This document shows, one piece after another, positions 35,936 through 46,225 of a DNA stretch of 64,000 nucleotides (positions within the stretch are counted from its first letter, which is position 1; the number at the start of each line of letters is the position of its first letter). Made by a program: the position numbers and the translations under genes. The stretch spans positions 30,007 through 94,006 of the forward strand of contig CAJAIA010000006.1 of NCBI GenBank assembly GCA_903939735.1. Reading direction: 5' to 3'. Source of the DNA: an uncultured Ignavibacteria bacterium (lineage in GTDB: Bacteria > Bacteroidota > Ignavibacteria > Kapaibacteriales > Kapaibacteriaceae). A model generated the notes under the pieces. It was not told the DNA's origin, ran no database searches, and saw only the letters and a program-made list of their open reading frames with translations.

Positions 35936-37192
35936 ATGGTTCAATCAACTGAACAACAGCATTCAACGCGAAACATCTGGCTGACCGTGCTTGTGTGCGG
36001 ACTCGGCTATTTCGTCGATATCTACGATCTGATTCTGTTTTCAATCGTTCGTCCAGAGTCGCTCACAGCTATCGGAGTATCAGCACTCGACATGCAGGAT
36101 GCCAGCGAGCTGATTCTCAATGCACAGATGATCGGTATGCTCCTTGGTGGCGCGATCTTCGGTGCTCTCGCAGACAAACGTGGACGCCTCTCTGTGCTGC
36201 TGGGCAGCATCCTGATGTATTCGATCATGAACATCGCCAATGCCTTTGTGACGAGCGTTGAGATGTATGCTGTGCTGCGTTTCTTCTCGGGGATCGGTCT
36301 TGCCGGTGAACTCGGTGTGGCTATCACACTCGTGAGCGAAGTTATGCCAAAGCATAAGCGTGGGTATGGCACCACCGTGGTAGCTAGCCTCGGCATTCTC
36401 GGAGCTGTTGGTGCATACGTCGTGCATGCACTCACAGACTGGCGTATCGCCTTCATTATTGGCGGTGTGCTTGGTCTTGCACTTCTCGTAATGCGTGTGC
36501 GCATTCGAGAGTCGGGAATGTTTCACCGTGCAGAAGAAGCGAACATTTCGCGTGGTAACATCCTGATGCTGTTTCAAAAGGGTCGCATCGGACGCTACCT
36601 CGCAAATGCCGCTATCGGCGTGCCCGTCTGGTATGTGATTGGCATCCTTGTGACATTCGCTCCAGAATTCACACGCCATGGAGGTGGTGCAACGGATGTA
36701 TCTGCTGGACAAGCAGTGATGTGGGCCTATGTAGGCCTGGCCGCCGGCGACCTACTCAGCGGATTGATTAGTCAGTGGATCAAGAGTCGGCGCAAGACGA
36801 TCATGCTGTTCTTGAGTCTTACCGCTATCTGCGTTCTATGGTATCTGTTCACGCCTGGGAAATCTGCAGCATTGACCTATCTCCAAACCGGACTTCTTGG
36901 GTTTTCCGTTGGGTATTGGGCGGTGTTTGTCACAACGGCCGCTGAACAATTCGGCACCAACATCCGCGCGACTGTCGCAACGACCATTCCAAACGTCGCT
37001 CGGGGAGCACTGGTCCCAGCCCTCCTTCTGTTCGGTCTGCTCCGGAAGGAAGTAGATGGTGTTGTTGATGCCGACTCACTGGTGACAAGTGCCGTAATCG
37101 TTGGCGGAATAACGCTCGCTATTGCTGCCCTTGGCGTATCCGTGATGAAAGAAACCTACGGCAAGAGTCTCGATTACTTCGAACCTGCCTAA
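35936..37192 (+). CDS. MFS transporter (sugar/organic anion symporter-like)
   Basis: 418 residues with about 12 hydrophobic segments. GYFVDIYDLILFSIV in helix 1 and GALADKRGRLSVLLGS in loop 2-3 (the MFS signature GxLaDrxGrr) with RFFSGIGLAGELGVAI and PKHKRGYGTT are those of the metabolite:H+ symporter/sugar-porter branch. The C-terminal half has MWAYVGLAAGDLLSG and TTAAEQFGTNIRATVA. It follows cdd by 21 nt with a GGAG element. The cargo might be a nucleoside or a carboxylate, but sequence does not decide this. Confidence 0.85.
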   Translation: MVQSTEQQHSTRNIWLTVLVCGLGYFVDIYDLILFSIVRPESLTAIGVSALDMQDASELILNAQMIGMLLGGAIFGALADKRGRLSVLLGSILMYSIMNIANAFVTSVEMYAVLRFFSGIGLAGELGVAITLVSEVMPKHKRGYGTTVVASLGILGAVGAYVVHALTDWRIAFIIGGVLGLALLVMRVRIRESGMFHRAEEANISRGNILMLFQKGRIGRYLANAAIGVPVWYVIGILVTFAPEFTRHGGGATDVSAGQAVMWAYVGLAAGDLLSGLISQWIKSRRKTIMLFLSLTAICVLWYLFTPGKSAALTYLQTGLLGFSVGYWAVFVTTAAEQFGTNIRATVATTIPNVARGALVPALLLFGLLRKEVDGVVDADSLVTSAVIVGGITLAIAALGVSVMKETYGKSLDYFEPA

Positions 37193-37221
37193 GGGTATAA
37201 GTGCAACTGTTCGCCGTGTGG

Positions 37222-37229
37222 TAACTTTG
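37222..37229 (+). promoter_or_regulatory. TAACTTTG box directly before guaA
   Basis: A TAnnTTTG match ending 4 nt before the guaA ATG (37234). Transcription from it would begin at or just after the A of the start codon region, so guaA is probably leaderless from this promoter. No Shine-Dalgarno is visible. Confidence 0.6.
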
Positions 37230-37233
37230 CACC

Positions 37234-38775
37234 ATGACGCACGCAGAACGCATTATCATCCTCGACTTCGGATCGCAGTACACACAGATTATCGCTCGCA
37301 AAGTGCGCGAGGCTGGAGTGTATGCAGAGATCCATCCATTCTCTATTTCCCGCGCGGCTCTTGAAGAGCTTTCACCGAAGGGCATTATCCTCTCGGGTGG
37401 ACCTTCGAGCGTGTATGCAGAGGGAGCTCCGATTCCATCGTTCGATGTGTTCTCGATGGGCGTGCCTGTGCTCGGTATCTGCTACGGTCTGCAGTTGATT
37501 GCACATCAACTCGGTGGTGCAGTCGATAAGGCTGCGCGTCGTGAGTTCGGACGTGCTATCGTGAACATCGATGATACGCAGGATCTTTTCCGAGGAATGT
37601 CTGCCACAACAGAAGTCTGGATGAGTCACGGTGATCATGTCACACAGATTCCGAGTGGCTTCGAACGTATTGGCCATTCGGAGAATGCAGACATCTGTGC
37701 CATACGCAATGTGGACCGTCGTATCTGGGGTATTCAGTTCCATCCAGAGGTTCATCATAGCGTTGATGGCAAGGCAATCCTGAGCAACTTCGTCATTGGC
37801 ATCTGTGGATGCTCTGCAACGTGGAATGCAACGTCCTTCATCGAGTCGGTGATTGCTGATATCAAGCATACCGTTGGCGACGGTGGAGTGATCTGTGCCC
37901 TTAGCGGTGGTGTTGATTCAACGGTCGCGGCAGTTCTGCTGCATCGTGCAATTGGCGATCAGCTGCACTGCATCCATATCGATAGCGGTTTGATGCGATC
38001 AGGAGAGAGCGCGAATATCATTGAGATGTTCAAGACGCACTTCTCGATGTCTGTTGACCTTGTCGATGGATCCGACATGTTTCTCTCGCGTCTTGATGGC
38101 GTCGAAGATCCTGAGCGCAAGCGCAAGATCATTGGTGGTGCGTTCATCGATCTGTTTGACGTCGAAGCAAAGAAGTTCTCGGATGCGAAGTTCCTTGCAC
38201 AAGGCACGCTTTATCCAGACGTCATCGAATCGGTCAGCACAAAGGGTCCGTCGGCCACTATCAAAACACACCACAACGTTGGTGGACTTCCAGAGAAGAT
38301 GAATCTCAAGCTCATCGAACCATTCCGTGAGCTCTTCAAGGATGAGGTCCGCGCCGTTGGACGTGAGCTAGGCATTCCTGAGTGGTTTATCGAACGTCAT
38401 CCGTTCCCTGGACCGGGCTTGGCAATTCGCATTCCTGGTGCCATCACACGCGAGAAGCTCGATATTCTCCGTGCAGCTGATGACATCTATCTCGAAGAGA
38501 TTCGCAAGGCAGGACTCTACACACAGATCTGGCAGGCGTTTGCCGTGCTGCTTCCAGTTCGTACCGTCGGTGTGATGGGCGATGAGCGCACCTACGAACA
38601 CGTGTGTGGTCTGCGCGCTGTAACAAGCACTGATGGTATGACAGCCGACTGGTTCCACATGCCGTACGACGTACTTGCTCGCATGAGCAATCGCATTATC
38701 AATGAAGTTCGCGGTATTAATCGTGTTGTGTATGACATCTCGTCAAAACCTCCTGCCACTATAGAATGGGAATGA
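37234..38775 (+). CDS. guaA: GMP synthase (glutamine-hydrolysing)
   Basis: 513 residues, full length. The glutamine amidotransferase domain (1-190) has SGGPSSVY, the nucleophile C83 in LGICYGLQL, and the His-Glu pair in FHPEVHH. The ATP pyrophosphatase domain has the P-loop [14 protein letters not shown], followed by the dimerisation domain with [20 protein letters not shown] and the C-terminal IEWE. It makes GMP from XMP with glutamine. The first gene of a likely unit with the downstream membrane protein, whose start overlaps its stop. Confidence 0.98.
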   Translation: MTHAERIIILDFGSQYTQIIARKVREAGVYAEIHPFSISRAALEELSPKGIILSGGPSSVYAEGAPIPSFDVFSMGVPVLGICYGLQLIAHQLGGAVDKAARREFGRAIVNIDDTQDLFRGMSATTEVWMSHGDHVTQIPSGFERIGHSENADICAIRNVDRRIWGIQFHPEVHHSVDGKAILSNFVIGICGCSATWNATSFIESVIADIKHTVGDGGVICALSGGVDSTVAAVLLHRAIGDQLHCIHIDSGLMRSGESANIIEMFKTHFSMSVDLVDGSDMFLSRLDGVEDPERKRKIIGGAFIDLFDVEAKKFSDAKFLAQGTLYPDVIESVSTKGPSATIKTHHNVGGLPEKMNLKLIEPFRELFKDEVRAVGRELGIPEWFIERHPFPGPGLAIRIPGAITREKLDILRAADDIYLEEIRKAGLYTQIWQAFAVLLPVRTVGVMGDERTYEHVCGLRAVTSTDGMTADWFHMPYDVLARMSNRIINEVRGINRVVYDISSKPPATIEWE

Positions 38776-39248
38776 TCATGGATCCCCTGCAACTGCACTT
38801 GTTGGTGAATCATCTTCCAATTATCGGCGCACTTACAGCGCTCATTGTCGTTGTGATCGGTGTTCTGCGCAAGAATGTTGCTGTCCGAACGGTCGGACTT
38901 AGTCTCTACGCTGTTATGGCGCTTGCTGTGTTGCCAACATATTTCTCAGGAGAAGGTGCTGAAGAGCGCGTTGAGAATATTGCTGGCATCAGTCACGATG
39001 TTATTCATGAGCACGAAGAGTCGGCCGAGCTTTCGCTCATTATGATGCTCGTAGCTGCGGCAGTTGCGCTCGCAACCGTTGTTGCGCAGTGGAAGGGAAT
39101 GTCGATCGCGTCAACGCTATCGTATCTCTTTGTTGTCATAGCGCTTATCTCAGCAATTCAGATCGCGTTAACTGGTCACGAGGGTGGCAAGATCCGGCGT
39201 CCGGATCTTGGTGCACCAGCACCAGCACAACAGGTCGATCACGACTAA
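38772..39248 (+). CDS. Four-helix membrane protein with conserved His (DUF2231-like)
   Basis: 158 residues if the ATG overlapping the guaA stop (38772) is used; ATGs at 38766 and 38778 are in frame and also possible. Four hydrophobic helices are visible. Helix 1 starts [14 protein letters not shown]; between helices 2 and 3 is [14 protein letters not shown]; after helix 4 comes TGHEGGKIR. The spaced His residues facing the same side would suit haem or metal binding, as proposed for DUF2231-type cytochrome-like proteins, but that is inference. A Pro/Ala-rich tail ends in HD. The link with guaA is only positional. Confidence 0.65.
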   Translation: MIMDPLQLHLLVNHLPIIGALTALIVVVIGVLRKNVAVRTVGLSLYAVMALAVLPTYFSGEGAEERVENIAGISHDVIHEHEESAELSLIMMLVAAAVALATVVAQWKGMSIASTLSYLFVVIALISAIQIALTGHEGGKIRRPDLGAPAPAQQVDHD

Positions 39249-39263
39249 CAGGATACTACCCCC

Positions 39264-39818
39264 ATGCCGCACGTCCTTGTGCCCATCTCCAACGGAACCG
39301 AGGAGATGGAAGCCGTCATCATTATCGACATGCTACGCCGTGCTGGCATCACCGTAACGGTGGCAGGCGATGGCGATGTGATCATTTGTTCGCGCGGCGT
39401 GAAGCTTGTTCCAGATGCTATTCTGGAGACGCTTACCGACGATGACCAGTTCGATGCGATCGTGCTGCCAGGGGGCATGCAGGGCGTTGAGTCGCTGTCG
39501 GCCAACGAGAGCGTTGTACACATCCTCGAGCGTCACATTGCATCCAAGCGCCTGGTTGCTGCCATATGCGCCGCTCCGCTTGTCCTGCACGATCATGCCC
39601 TGATCCCAAAGGGTGCGACGATTACGTCACATCCAGCGATTGCAGGCACCCTGCAGGACCGCTATACGTACACGCTGGATCGTGTTGTGGAGGACGGAAC
39701 GTTGATCACCAGCCGTGGTGCGGGAACGGCATTCGAGTTTAGTCTGGCCCTCATCCGACGTCTTTCATCGGACGCTGTAGCAACGCGGGTGGCAACCGAC
39801 ATCGTTCTCTACGAATAA
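39264..39818 (+). CDS. DJ-1/PfpI family protein (YajL-like)
   Basis: 184 residues, matching the DJ-1/ThiJ/PfpI fold. The reactive Cys is C102 in VAAICAAPLVL (nucleophile elbow), paired with the conserved Glu in SNGTEEMEAV near residue 14. VLPGGMQGVESL and TSRGAGTAFEFSLAL are the remaining family blocks. These proteins act as glyoxalase/deglycase or redox-sensing chaperones; which applies here is not decidable. It starts 15 nt after the membrane protein gene. Confidence 0.92.
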   Translation: MPHVLVPISNGTEEMEAVIIIDMLRRAGITVTVAGDGDVIICSRGVKLVPDAILETLTDDDQFDAIVLPGGMQGVESLSANESVVHILERHIASKRLVAAICAAPLVLHDHALIPKGATITSHPAIAGTLQDRYTYTLDRVVEDGTLITSRGAGTAFEFSLALIRRLSSDAVATRVATDIVLYE

Positions 39819-39865
39819 CCTGAATTTCCGTCCCATCCGTAGCGGTAGGGGCGGTAAATTGCAGC

Positions 39866-41974
39866 GTGAAACGCTACCTCATTACCTCGGCCCTGCCCTA
39901 TGCGAGCGGGGTGACGCATTTGGGCAATGTTGTGGGATCTACTCTTCCCGCAGACATCTACGCTCGTTACTGTCGCTTGGCTGGCCGAGAAACGCTCTCG
40001 ATTTGCGGGTCCGACGAGCATGGTGTTGCTATCACGATTGCCGCTGAAAAAGAGGGTGTTTCCCCTCGCGTGGTAATCGACCGATACCACGAAGCCAATG
40101 CACGCGCACTGCACGGACTGGACATTGACTTCGATTGCTATGATCGCACATCGAATCCGATTCATGCTGCAACAGCGCAGGAGTTCTTCCTGGTGTGGCG
40201 TGATAAAGGACTTCTAGTTGAGCGTGAAGAGAATCAGTTCTACGATGACGACGCAAAGATCTTTCTTCCTGATCGCTACGTCGAGGGTACATGTCCGAAC
40301 TGCGGACACGATCGTGCACGCGGAGATCAATGCGATAGTTGCGGTGCGTACTACGATCAGCTGGATCTCAAGAATCCTCGCTCACTCGTAAGCGGCAAGC
40401 CTCCCGTTGTTCGAAAGACGAAGCATTGGTACTTCCGGCTTGATGCGTTTCAATCATGGTGCGAAGAATACATTCAACAACACGCCGGTTCGTGGAAGGA
40501 CAACGTTCTTCAGCAAAGCCGGTCGTGGCTCACGCAAGGTCTCGCCGGACGTTCAGCTACACGCGATATGTCATGGGGCATACCAGTACCACTTGATGGC
40601 GCTGAAGGCAAAGTGCTCTACGTCTGGTTCGAAGCAGTCCTTGGCTACATTTCGATCACAAAGCAATGGGCACTGCAACAGGGCACTCCAGACGCCTGGA
40701 ATACCTGGTGGCGGAGTCCGGATACGATGTACACAGCCTTTCTTGGCAAGGACAACATCGTGTTTCACACCATCATCTTCCCGATTCTTCTTCACACACG
40801 TGAAGATGATGGATACATTCTGCCCGAGAACGTGCCGGCGAATGAGTTCCTCAACCTCGAAGGCAAGAAGTTTTCAAAGAGTCGCAATTGGGCGATCGAC
40901 GTACTGCAATTCCTGAATGACTTTCCAGAGCCGCAGCATCGCGATGTTCTACGGTATGTGCTTACAATGAACATGCCGGAAACGCGCGACAGTGACTTCA
41001 CGTGGCGGGATTTTCAGGCACGTACCAACAACGAGCTCGCAGCTATTCTCGGCAACTATGTCAATCGTGTGATGCAGTTCACACAAAAGAACTTTAACGG
41101 CACGGTGCCAGCATACGATGCTGCTGCGTCGCGCGATGAACACGAAACGATTCTTGTTGCTGCACTCGAGAAGGGCATGCATGCAGTTGGTGCAAGCTTG
41201 GACGCCTATCGATTCCGTGATGCAGCGACAGAGGCGATGAACATTGCGCGAGCTGCCAACAAGTATTTCAACGACAAAGCGCCGTGGAAGGCGATCGCGT
41301 CTGACCCTGCTGATTGCGCACGCACGATGCATGTCTGCATTCAAGCAATTCGCACACTCTCGGTGGCATTTGCTCCATTCTGTCCTGCAGCCTCAGCAAC
41401 AATCCAGCGTATGCTTGGAGAATCGCCGATCACAGGAGCGCCTAACGAGTGCACCGTTGGTGATAACCGCTGGTTGAATGGTGCAACATTCACTATTCCT
41501 GTTGGTCGCACACTTGGCGAGCCAACGATCTTGTTTACAAAGGTGGAGAACGACGTCGTGGAGCGTGAAATCGCAAAGCTTGGTACACCAGATGAACAAC
41601 CGGCAACAGCAGCTGCGCCAGCTGCTGCACCTGTAACGGAAGAGGGCGTGATCACGATCGATCAGTTTGGTGCCGTACGCTTGCGCACAGCCGTCATTCT
41701 CGAGGCAGAACGCGTACCAAAGTCGGAGAAGCTCCTTAAGCTCCAAGTTGATATCGGAACGGAGAAGCGTCAGATCCTTGCTGGAATTGCAAAGCACTAT
41801 GCACCGGAGGATTTGATCGGCAAGACCATCTGTGTGGTGGCAAACCTCAAGCCAGCAAAGCTGATGGGTATGGAATCGCAGGGAATGGTACTGGCCGCAT
41901 CGAACGCAAACGGTACGCTTACGCTGATGACGCCGATGGATCCGTCTGTTGGTCCGGGAGCTGAGGTTCGGTAA
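39866..41974 (+). CDS. metG: Methionyl-tRNA synthetase
   Basis: 702 residues from GTG 39866; no ATG gives the conserved N terminus KRYLITSALPYASGV. The class I signature is HLGN (the accepted variant of HIGH), zinc-knuckle cysteines are in CPNCGHD...CDSCG, and KKFSKSR is the KMSKS-type loop. The C-terminal ~110 residues are an EMAP-type tRNA-binding domain (FGAVRLRTAVI...KLMGMESQGMVLAAS), joined by an Ala/Pro-rich linker. A near-miss promoter box TAAATTG lies ~10 nt upstream. The stop overlaps the following ftsL-like ATG by one base, tying it to division genes. Confidence 0.97.
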   Translation: MKRYLITSALPYASGVTHLGNVVGSTLPADIYARYCRLAGRETLSICGSDEHGVAITIAAEKEGVSPRVVIDRYHEANARALHGLDIDFDCYDRTSNPIHAATAQEFFLVWRDKGLLVEREENQFYDDDAKIFLPDRYVEGTCPNCGHDRARGDQCDSCGAYYDQLDLKNPRSLVSGKPPVVRKTKHWYFRLDAFQSWCEEYIQQHAGSWKDNVLQQSRSWLTQGLAGRSATRDMSWGIPVPLDGAEGKVLYVWFEAVLGYISITKQWALQQGTPDAWNTWWRSPDTMYTAFLGKDNIVFHTIIFPILLHTREDDGYILPENVPANEFLNLEGKKFSKSRNWAIDVLQFLNDFPEPQHRDVLRYVLTMNMPETRDSDFTWRDFQARTNNELAAILGNYVNRVMQFTQKNFNGTVPAYDAAASRDEHETILVAALEKGMHAVGASLDAYRFRDAATEAMNIARAANKYFNDKAPWKAIASDPADCARTMHVCIQAIRTLSVAFAPFCPAASATIQRMLGESPITGAPNECTVGDNRWLNGATFTIPVGRTLGEPTILFTKVENDVVEREIAKLGTPDEQPATAAAPAAAPVTEEGVITIDQFGAVRLRTAVILEAERVPKSEKLLKLQVDIGTEKRQILAGIAKHYAPEDLIGKTICVVANLKPAKLMGMESQGMVLAASNANGTLTLMTPMDPSVGPGAEVR

Positions 41975-42357
41975 TGGTTCGACGGATTCTACCGCCAGAA
42001 GAGGACGTGTATGAGGAGTCGATTCCTCAACGTGAGCCCCTTCCCACAAAGGAACCTCCGTCACTCGTCAAACAACGTCGACTCCTCAACCGGTGGAGCA
42101 TTTTCGCGCTCGTGTTTGTGAGCGCTATATCCACGGTGCTCTACGTGAGTAATGTGATTGCAGTGAAGAAGCTCTTGATGGACACCGACACGCTTCGGCG
42201 TCGCATTGATTCATTGCGGTGGGTGAATGAGAGTCTGCGCACGGAGTCGTATCGACTGCAGTCAGCGGAACGTATCACGCGCATTGCGCAGGATCACTTG
42301 CATTTGATTCCGCCACCGAAGGCACCAACAATCGTTGAAGAAGCTACCTCGAAGTGA
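41974..42357 (+). CDS. FtsL/DivIC-like division protein
   Basis: 127 residues. A proline/glutamate-rich cytoplasmic tail is followed by one transmembrane helix (about 42-60, WSIFALVFVSAISTVLYVS) and a periplasmic coiled coil (KKLLMDTDTLRRRIDSLRWVNESLR) ending ERITRIAQDHLHL, the typical FtsL tail. Position immediately upstream of, and overlapping with, an FtsI-type transpeptidase is the classic ftsL place, so I read it as the division scaffold that recruits it. The sequence is too divergent for certainty. Confidence 0.8.
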   Translation: MVRRILPPEEDVYEESIPQREPLPTKEPPSLVKQRRLLNRWSIFALVFVSAISTVLYVSNVIAVKKLLMDTDTLRRRIDSLRWVNESLRTESYRLQSAERITRIAQDHLHLIPPPKAPTIVEEATSK

Positions 42358-44420
42358 GCACGACAGAACAGCCATATGAACCGATACGATGGAAGGCAGG
42401 ACTCTTAGTACTCCTGTTCTCCGTTGCGTTTGTGTCCATTATTGGTCGCTTGTTCTGGGTGCAAGTTATTCAAGGGGCGCACTACCGTGATCTCGCAAAG
42501 AAACAGTACGAGAGTCGCGTGCCGCTTCGTGCCGAACGTGGTAAGCTTGTTGATCGCTCGATGCGAGACATCGCAACGATGATGCAGACAACGTCCTTCG
42601 CTGCCGATCCGCAAATGGTTGAGCACGCTGATATGTGTGCGCAACTGCTTTCTGCAGCAGCAGGGGAGCCAGCATCTGTCTATCTGTCACGCCTGCGCCG
42701 AAAGGACACGCGTTTTGTGTGGCTTGCTCGTGGCGTGAATACGGTGATGTTTCCTGTACTGGATACGTTGCAGGATCGTGGACTGATTCGCGTGAAAGAA
42801 CCTAAGCGACTCTTTACACACGGTCCACTCGCATCGCAGCTTATCGGTACAACCGATGTCGACAACAATGGGTTGTCGGGCCTTGAGCTACAGTATGATG
42901 CGCTGCTACGCGGAACAAGTGGCTTCGTGGTGATGCAGCGCGATGGACGTGGACGGCTTCGTCCAGGAGTAGACCCCGAGCGTGAGGCTCCGAAGGATGG
43001 ATTGGGTTTGCAGTTAACGATCGATCTCGAAATGCAACGTGTGGCTGAGCAGGAGCTCGCACACGGCGTTCGGTTGGTGGGAGCTACGTCGGGAACGGTG
43101 ATCGCGATCGAACCATCAACGGGTGACATCCTAGCGATGGCATCATATCCAACGTTTGACCCAACGCGTCTTGACCGCGCAACAGACGACGCGATTCGCA
43201 TTCGCTCGATCGCGGATCAATACGAGCCCGGCTCAACGATGAAGGCGATTACGGCAGCAGCACTACTTGATCGTCGTATCATCGGACCAAACGATGTGGT
43301 TGATGGTGGTTCGGGTGTGCTCACGCTTCCTGGCGATGTTCAGATTCGCGATGATCACCCTGTAGGACAGACAACGTTTCATGTGGCGATGGAGCAATCA
43401 TCGAACGTCGTCTTTGCGACACTCGCACGAAAACTCGATGATCGCGTGTACTACAAGTACGTCCGTGACTTTGGCTTTGGCATTCCCACGGGAATCGATC
43501 TTCCAGGAGAAGTGCGCGGTCGACTCAAGAAGCCGAGCGAGTTCGATGCAACATCGAAGCTCTATATGTCCTTCGGCTATGAGCTCAGTGCAACCGCTCT
43601 TCAGGTGGTGAATGCCTATGCTGCGATCGCAAATGGAGGTGTGTTAATGCAGCCTCGCGTGGTTAAGAGCATTCTGAATGATGACGGTAGTGTACAGACA
43701 GCCTTCGCACCTCAGCGCATACGCCACGTTGTGAGCGAGCAAACAGCACGCACGTTGGCAGATATTCTCGTTGGAGTTGTTGAACGAGGAACGGGCAAGG
43801 AAGCACACATTCCCGGCGTGCGCATTGCAGGTAAAACAGGTACGGCGCAACAGCTTACCGATGGAGCCTATAGCCGACAGAATTATACCGCATCGTTCGT
43901 TGGTTTCTACCCAGCCGACCAACCACGTGTTGCTATGATTGTGATGCTCGATCGTCCAACACTGAGCATCTACGGCGGTGGTACGGCAGCACCGATTTTC
44001 AAGCGCATCGTGCAGAAGACAATGACTATGCTGCAGCTTGATGCGGGAACGCAGAAGAACATTGCCGCATCGGCACAGGCAGATACGGTCATCATCCCCG
44101 ATATCCGTGGACTAACGCAAGAGACGGCAGACAGCGTTCTGCGGCGTCTTGGGTTACGGACAGACATGACATCGGGTGCTGGGGTGATCACGAAGCAGGA
44201 ACCGCCGGCTGGTACCCGACGTGAACGCGGTACGGTTGTGGTCGTCTACGGTCAGCCGCAGCAAGGATCAACCACACAGCGTCCAGACGTCGTTGGCTTC
44301 CCACTTCGTCGTGCCGTTACAGTGCTCCATGCCGCAGGATTTGAGGTCAAGATCAAAGGTAGTGGACGCGTTACGCAACAGCAGTGGGTTGGTACCACGT
44401 GTGTGATCGTTGCGCAGTGA
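42354..44420 (+). CDS. ftsI: Division-type peptidoglycan transpeptidase with PASTA domains (FtsI/PBP3-like)
   Basis: 688 residues from GTG 42354, overlapping the ftsL-like stop. A short tail, one transmembrane helix (about 13-32, GLLVLLFSVAFVSIIGRLFW), a pedestal domain, then the transpeptidase: nucleophile S294 in STMK (294-297), S349-x-N351 (SSN) and K494-T-G (KTGT). Two C-terminal PASTA domains (about 578-635 and 640-685). This class B penicillin-binding protein cross-links septal peptidoglycan. The metG-ftsL-ftsI order differs from the usual mraW-ftsL-ftsI-murE cluster; no mur gene follows. Confidence 0.93.
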   Translation: MSTTEQPYEPIRWKAGLLVLLFSVAFVSIIGRLFWVQVIQGAHYRDLAKKQYESRVPLRAERGKLVDRSMRDIATMMQTTSFAADPQMVEHADMCAQLLSAAAGEPASVYLSRLRRKDTRFVWLARGVNTVMFPVLDTLQDRGLIRVKEPKRLFTHGPLASQLIGTTDVDNNGLSGLELQYDALLRGTSGFVVMQRDGRGRLRPGVDPEREAPKDGLGLQLTIDLEMQRVAEQELAHGVRLVGATSGTVIAIEPSTGDILAMASYPTFDPTRLDRATDDAIRIRSIADQYEPGSTMKAITAAALLDRRIIGPNDVVDGGSGVLTLPGDVQIRDDHPVGQTTFHVAMEQSSNVVFATLARKLDDRVYYKYVRDFGFGIPTGIDLPGEVRGRLKKPSEFDATSKLYMSFGYELSATALQVVNAYAAIANGGVLMQPRVVKSILNDDGSVQTAFAPQRIRHVVSEQTARTLADILVGVVERGTGKEAHIPGVRIAGKTGTAQQLTDGAYSRQNYTASFVGFYPADQPRVAMIVMLDRPTLSIYGGGTAAPIFKRIVQKTMTMLQLDAGTQKNIAASAQADTVIIPDIRGLTQETADSVLRRLGLRTDMTSGAGVITKQEPPAGTRRERGTVVVVYGQPQQGSTTQRPDVVGFPLRRAVTVLHAAGFEVKIKGSGRVTQQQWVGTTCVIVAQ

Positions 44421-44463
44421 TCCTTCACTGTAACCCTTCCATAGGTTCGGGAGTTCTATACCT

Positions 44464-46209
44464 GTGACGACCTACCGACACATCCTCATTACGCTCCTAA
44501 GCATCCTTCCTATGGTCTTGATGGCTCAGCCAATCGAGACAGTGCGATTGGACTTTCCGCCATCTGCTATCGGTTCAGTAGACGAGCGCGAGGTGCGTAT
44601 CAACAACTTGCCGCCAGGCAGCAAGTACGTGGTGATCGACACATGTGACGCACCGTTTCGTCTTACAACTCCACTGAATGAACTCACAGTAAGGAACGGC
44701 GAGTTGCGTGTTCGGTGTGAGTTTGCACCAACTGGTCCGGGAAACTACCGCGACGAACTCTTCCTCGAGCAACGTCCACAAACTATGCCCCCGGGTGAGC
44801 GTATTCGCATCCGACTTAGTGGCACTGGTTTTCGCATTGAGCGTGTCGACCGCGTTGAGTTTGCTGATGTGTTGATTGGTGATTCAACGAGAAAGGTGGT
44901 TCTGATTCGGGACAACTTCCTCCGTGATGTGCGATGGAGTTTGACACGGTTGCCGTTAGCTCCATTCGGCACACCTGATGCTCTTGATCCATTGCGATTA
45001 GATCGTGATACCATCGGTTATCGTTTCACATACGTGCCAACTACGATTGGTCGATCACGTGATACCATCGGCCTCATACGCACGTACGTGCCCACCAACG
45101 TGGCACTGGATACGATTGTGGTAATCCTGGATGGTAACGCCGTTCGGATGAAGGACAGTGCAGAGATTCTCTTCGCGGATCTTTCTCCTGGCATGACGGT
45201 AACATCAGACCTTTCGTTGCCACTTCCGGCAACGCCGCGAACGCGCAGCTTTACCTACAAACTGCGTGCACCAACAGCAGTAAATGTTGTAACGGGTAAC
45301 ATCACCGATCCCCTGAGTGCTTCGGGCACATCGGTTATTCGAACCTCGTTCACGGCAGCTCCGCAATCAACGCGAGATGTGCGCGAGCAATTCGTGCTTC
45401 TGCGTAGTGGCACGAATGGTTTGCTCATCGACTCGACGATTATCACAGCGCGCGTCACAATGAAGCCGCAACCCGTTGAGCTTCGCGCCTCGTACAGATC
45501 AGACACGTTGGTACATCGCATCGGCGACACGGTAACGTTTGAGATCATTGCCACCAGCGAACGCTCGCTTGTTGAACCGATCACGTTGACAAACCTCATT
45601 GCTGAGTGTGAAATCAACAGTACCGTGATTGTTCCTTTGGTGAACGATGATGTGCAGGAAGTCACACGTGACGACCGCGCGTACGTGCGCATCACGGCGT
45701 CGGAACCTGTAACCCTCACACAGGACAGCAGCGTTGTGCTGCGATGGAACGGTGTTGTTGTTCTAGGGAATGCTGGAACATCCCCACTGAACCTGGGGCT
45801 TGTAACAGCATCGTTGCCATCTGGACAGCGAATCACACTCTCGGCCACACCATCGGTGCTGCGTGTATCGAATGTGTGGATACAACAGGATGGGACGCCG
45901 CGCCTGATCAACCCACGCGCCGCTCAGCTGACACTCGACATAGCACCGAACCCGATAACTGCGACAGGCACCATCACCATCGATAGCCTTCCAGCAGGTA
46001 CAGGACGATTCGACATCGTTGATGCACGTGGAATTGTGGTGATGGATCTCACGCAGCAACTGCGTACAGGGCGTCGTGATTTCAGCGTGAGTACGTCGGG
46101 TGGAGTTGACGCAACCCTACTTCCGGGTCTGTACTACGCGCGCTTGACTGCACAACTGTTGCCTCAGCAATCAATTTCGTCGGTAGTGCGACCATTCGTC
46201 CTCCGCTGA
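44464..46209 (+). CDS. Secreted T9SS protein with choice-of-anchor/ASH-like domains
   Basis: 581 residues from GTG 44464 (signal peptide MTTYRHILITLLSILPMVLMAQ). A purine-rich GGGAG lies rather far upstream. The body consists of repeated beta-sandwich units like ASH/choice-of-anchor D modules (LPPGSKYVVIDTCDAPF, VRCEFAPTGPGNYRDEL, RIRLSGTGFRIE). The C terminus has LDIAPNPITATGTI, FDIVDARGIVV, LPGLYYARL and ends PFVLR, as T9SS sorting domains do. It follows ftsI with a 43-nt gap. Function unknown; likely a surface structural protein. Confidence 0.78.
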   Translation: MTTYRHILITLLSILPMVLMAQPIETVRLDFPPSAIGSVDEREVRINNLPPGSKYVVIDTCDAPFRLTTPLNELTVRNGELRVRCEFAPTGPGNYRDELFLEQRPQTMPPGERIRIRLSGTGFRIERVDRVEFADVLIGDSTRKVVLIRDNFLRDVRWSLTRLPLAPFGTPDALDPLRLDRDTIGYRFTYVPTTIGRSRDTIGLIRTYVPTNVALDTIVVILDGNAVRMKDSAEILFADLSPGMTVTSDLSLPLPATPRTRSFTYKLRAPTAVNVVTGNITDPLSASGTSVIRTSFTAAPQSTRDVREQFVLLRSGTNGLLIDSTIITARVTMKPQPVELRASYRSDTLVHRIGDTVTFEIIATSERSLVEPITLTNLIAECEINSTVIVPLVNDDVQEVTRDDRAYVRITASEPVTLTQDSSVVLRWNGVVVLGNAGTSPLNLGLVTASLPSGQRITLSATPSVLRVSNVWIQQDGTPRLINPRAAQLTLDIAPNPITATGTITIDSLPAGTGRFDIVDARGIVVMDLTQQLRTGRRDFSVSTSGGVDATLLPGLYYARLTAQLLPQQSISSVVRPFVLR

Positions 46210-46212
46210 GTA

Positions 46213-46220
46213 TAGTTTTG
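46213..46220 (+). promoter_or_regulatory. TAGTTTTG box directly before the OmpA-like gene
   Basis: A TAnnTTTG match ending 5 nt before the ATG at 46226, with no Shine-Dalgarno, pointing to a leaderless transcript. It lies in the 16-nt gap after the T9SS gene stop. Confidence 0.55.
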
Positions 46221-46225
46221 TAGCT

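Noticed and set aside
44415..44430. Hairpin CAGTGA-TCCT-TCACTG at the ftsI stop as a terminator
   Set aside because: Only a 6-bp stem with no T run; too weak to call.
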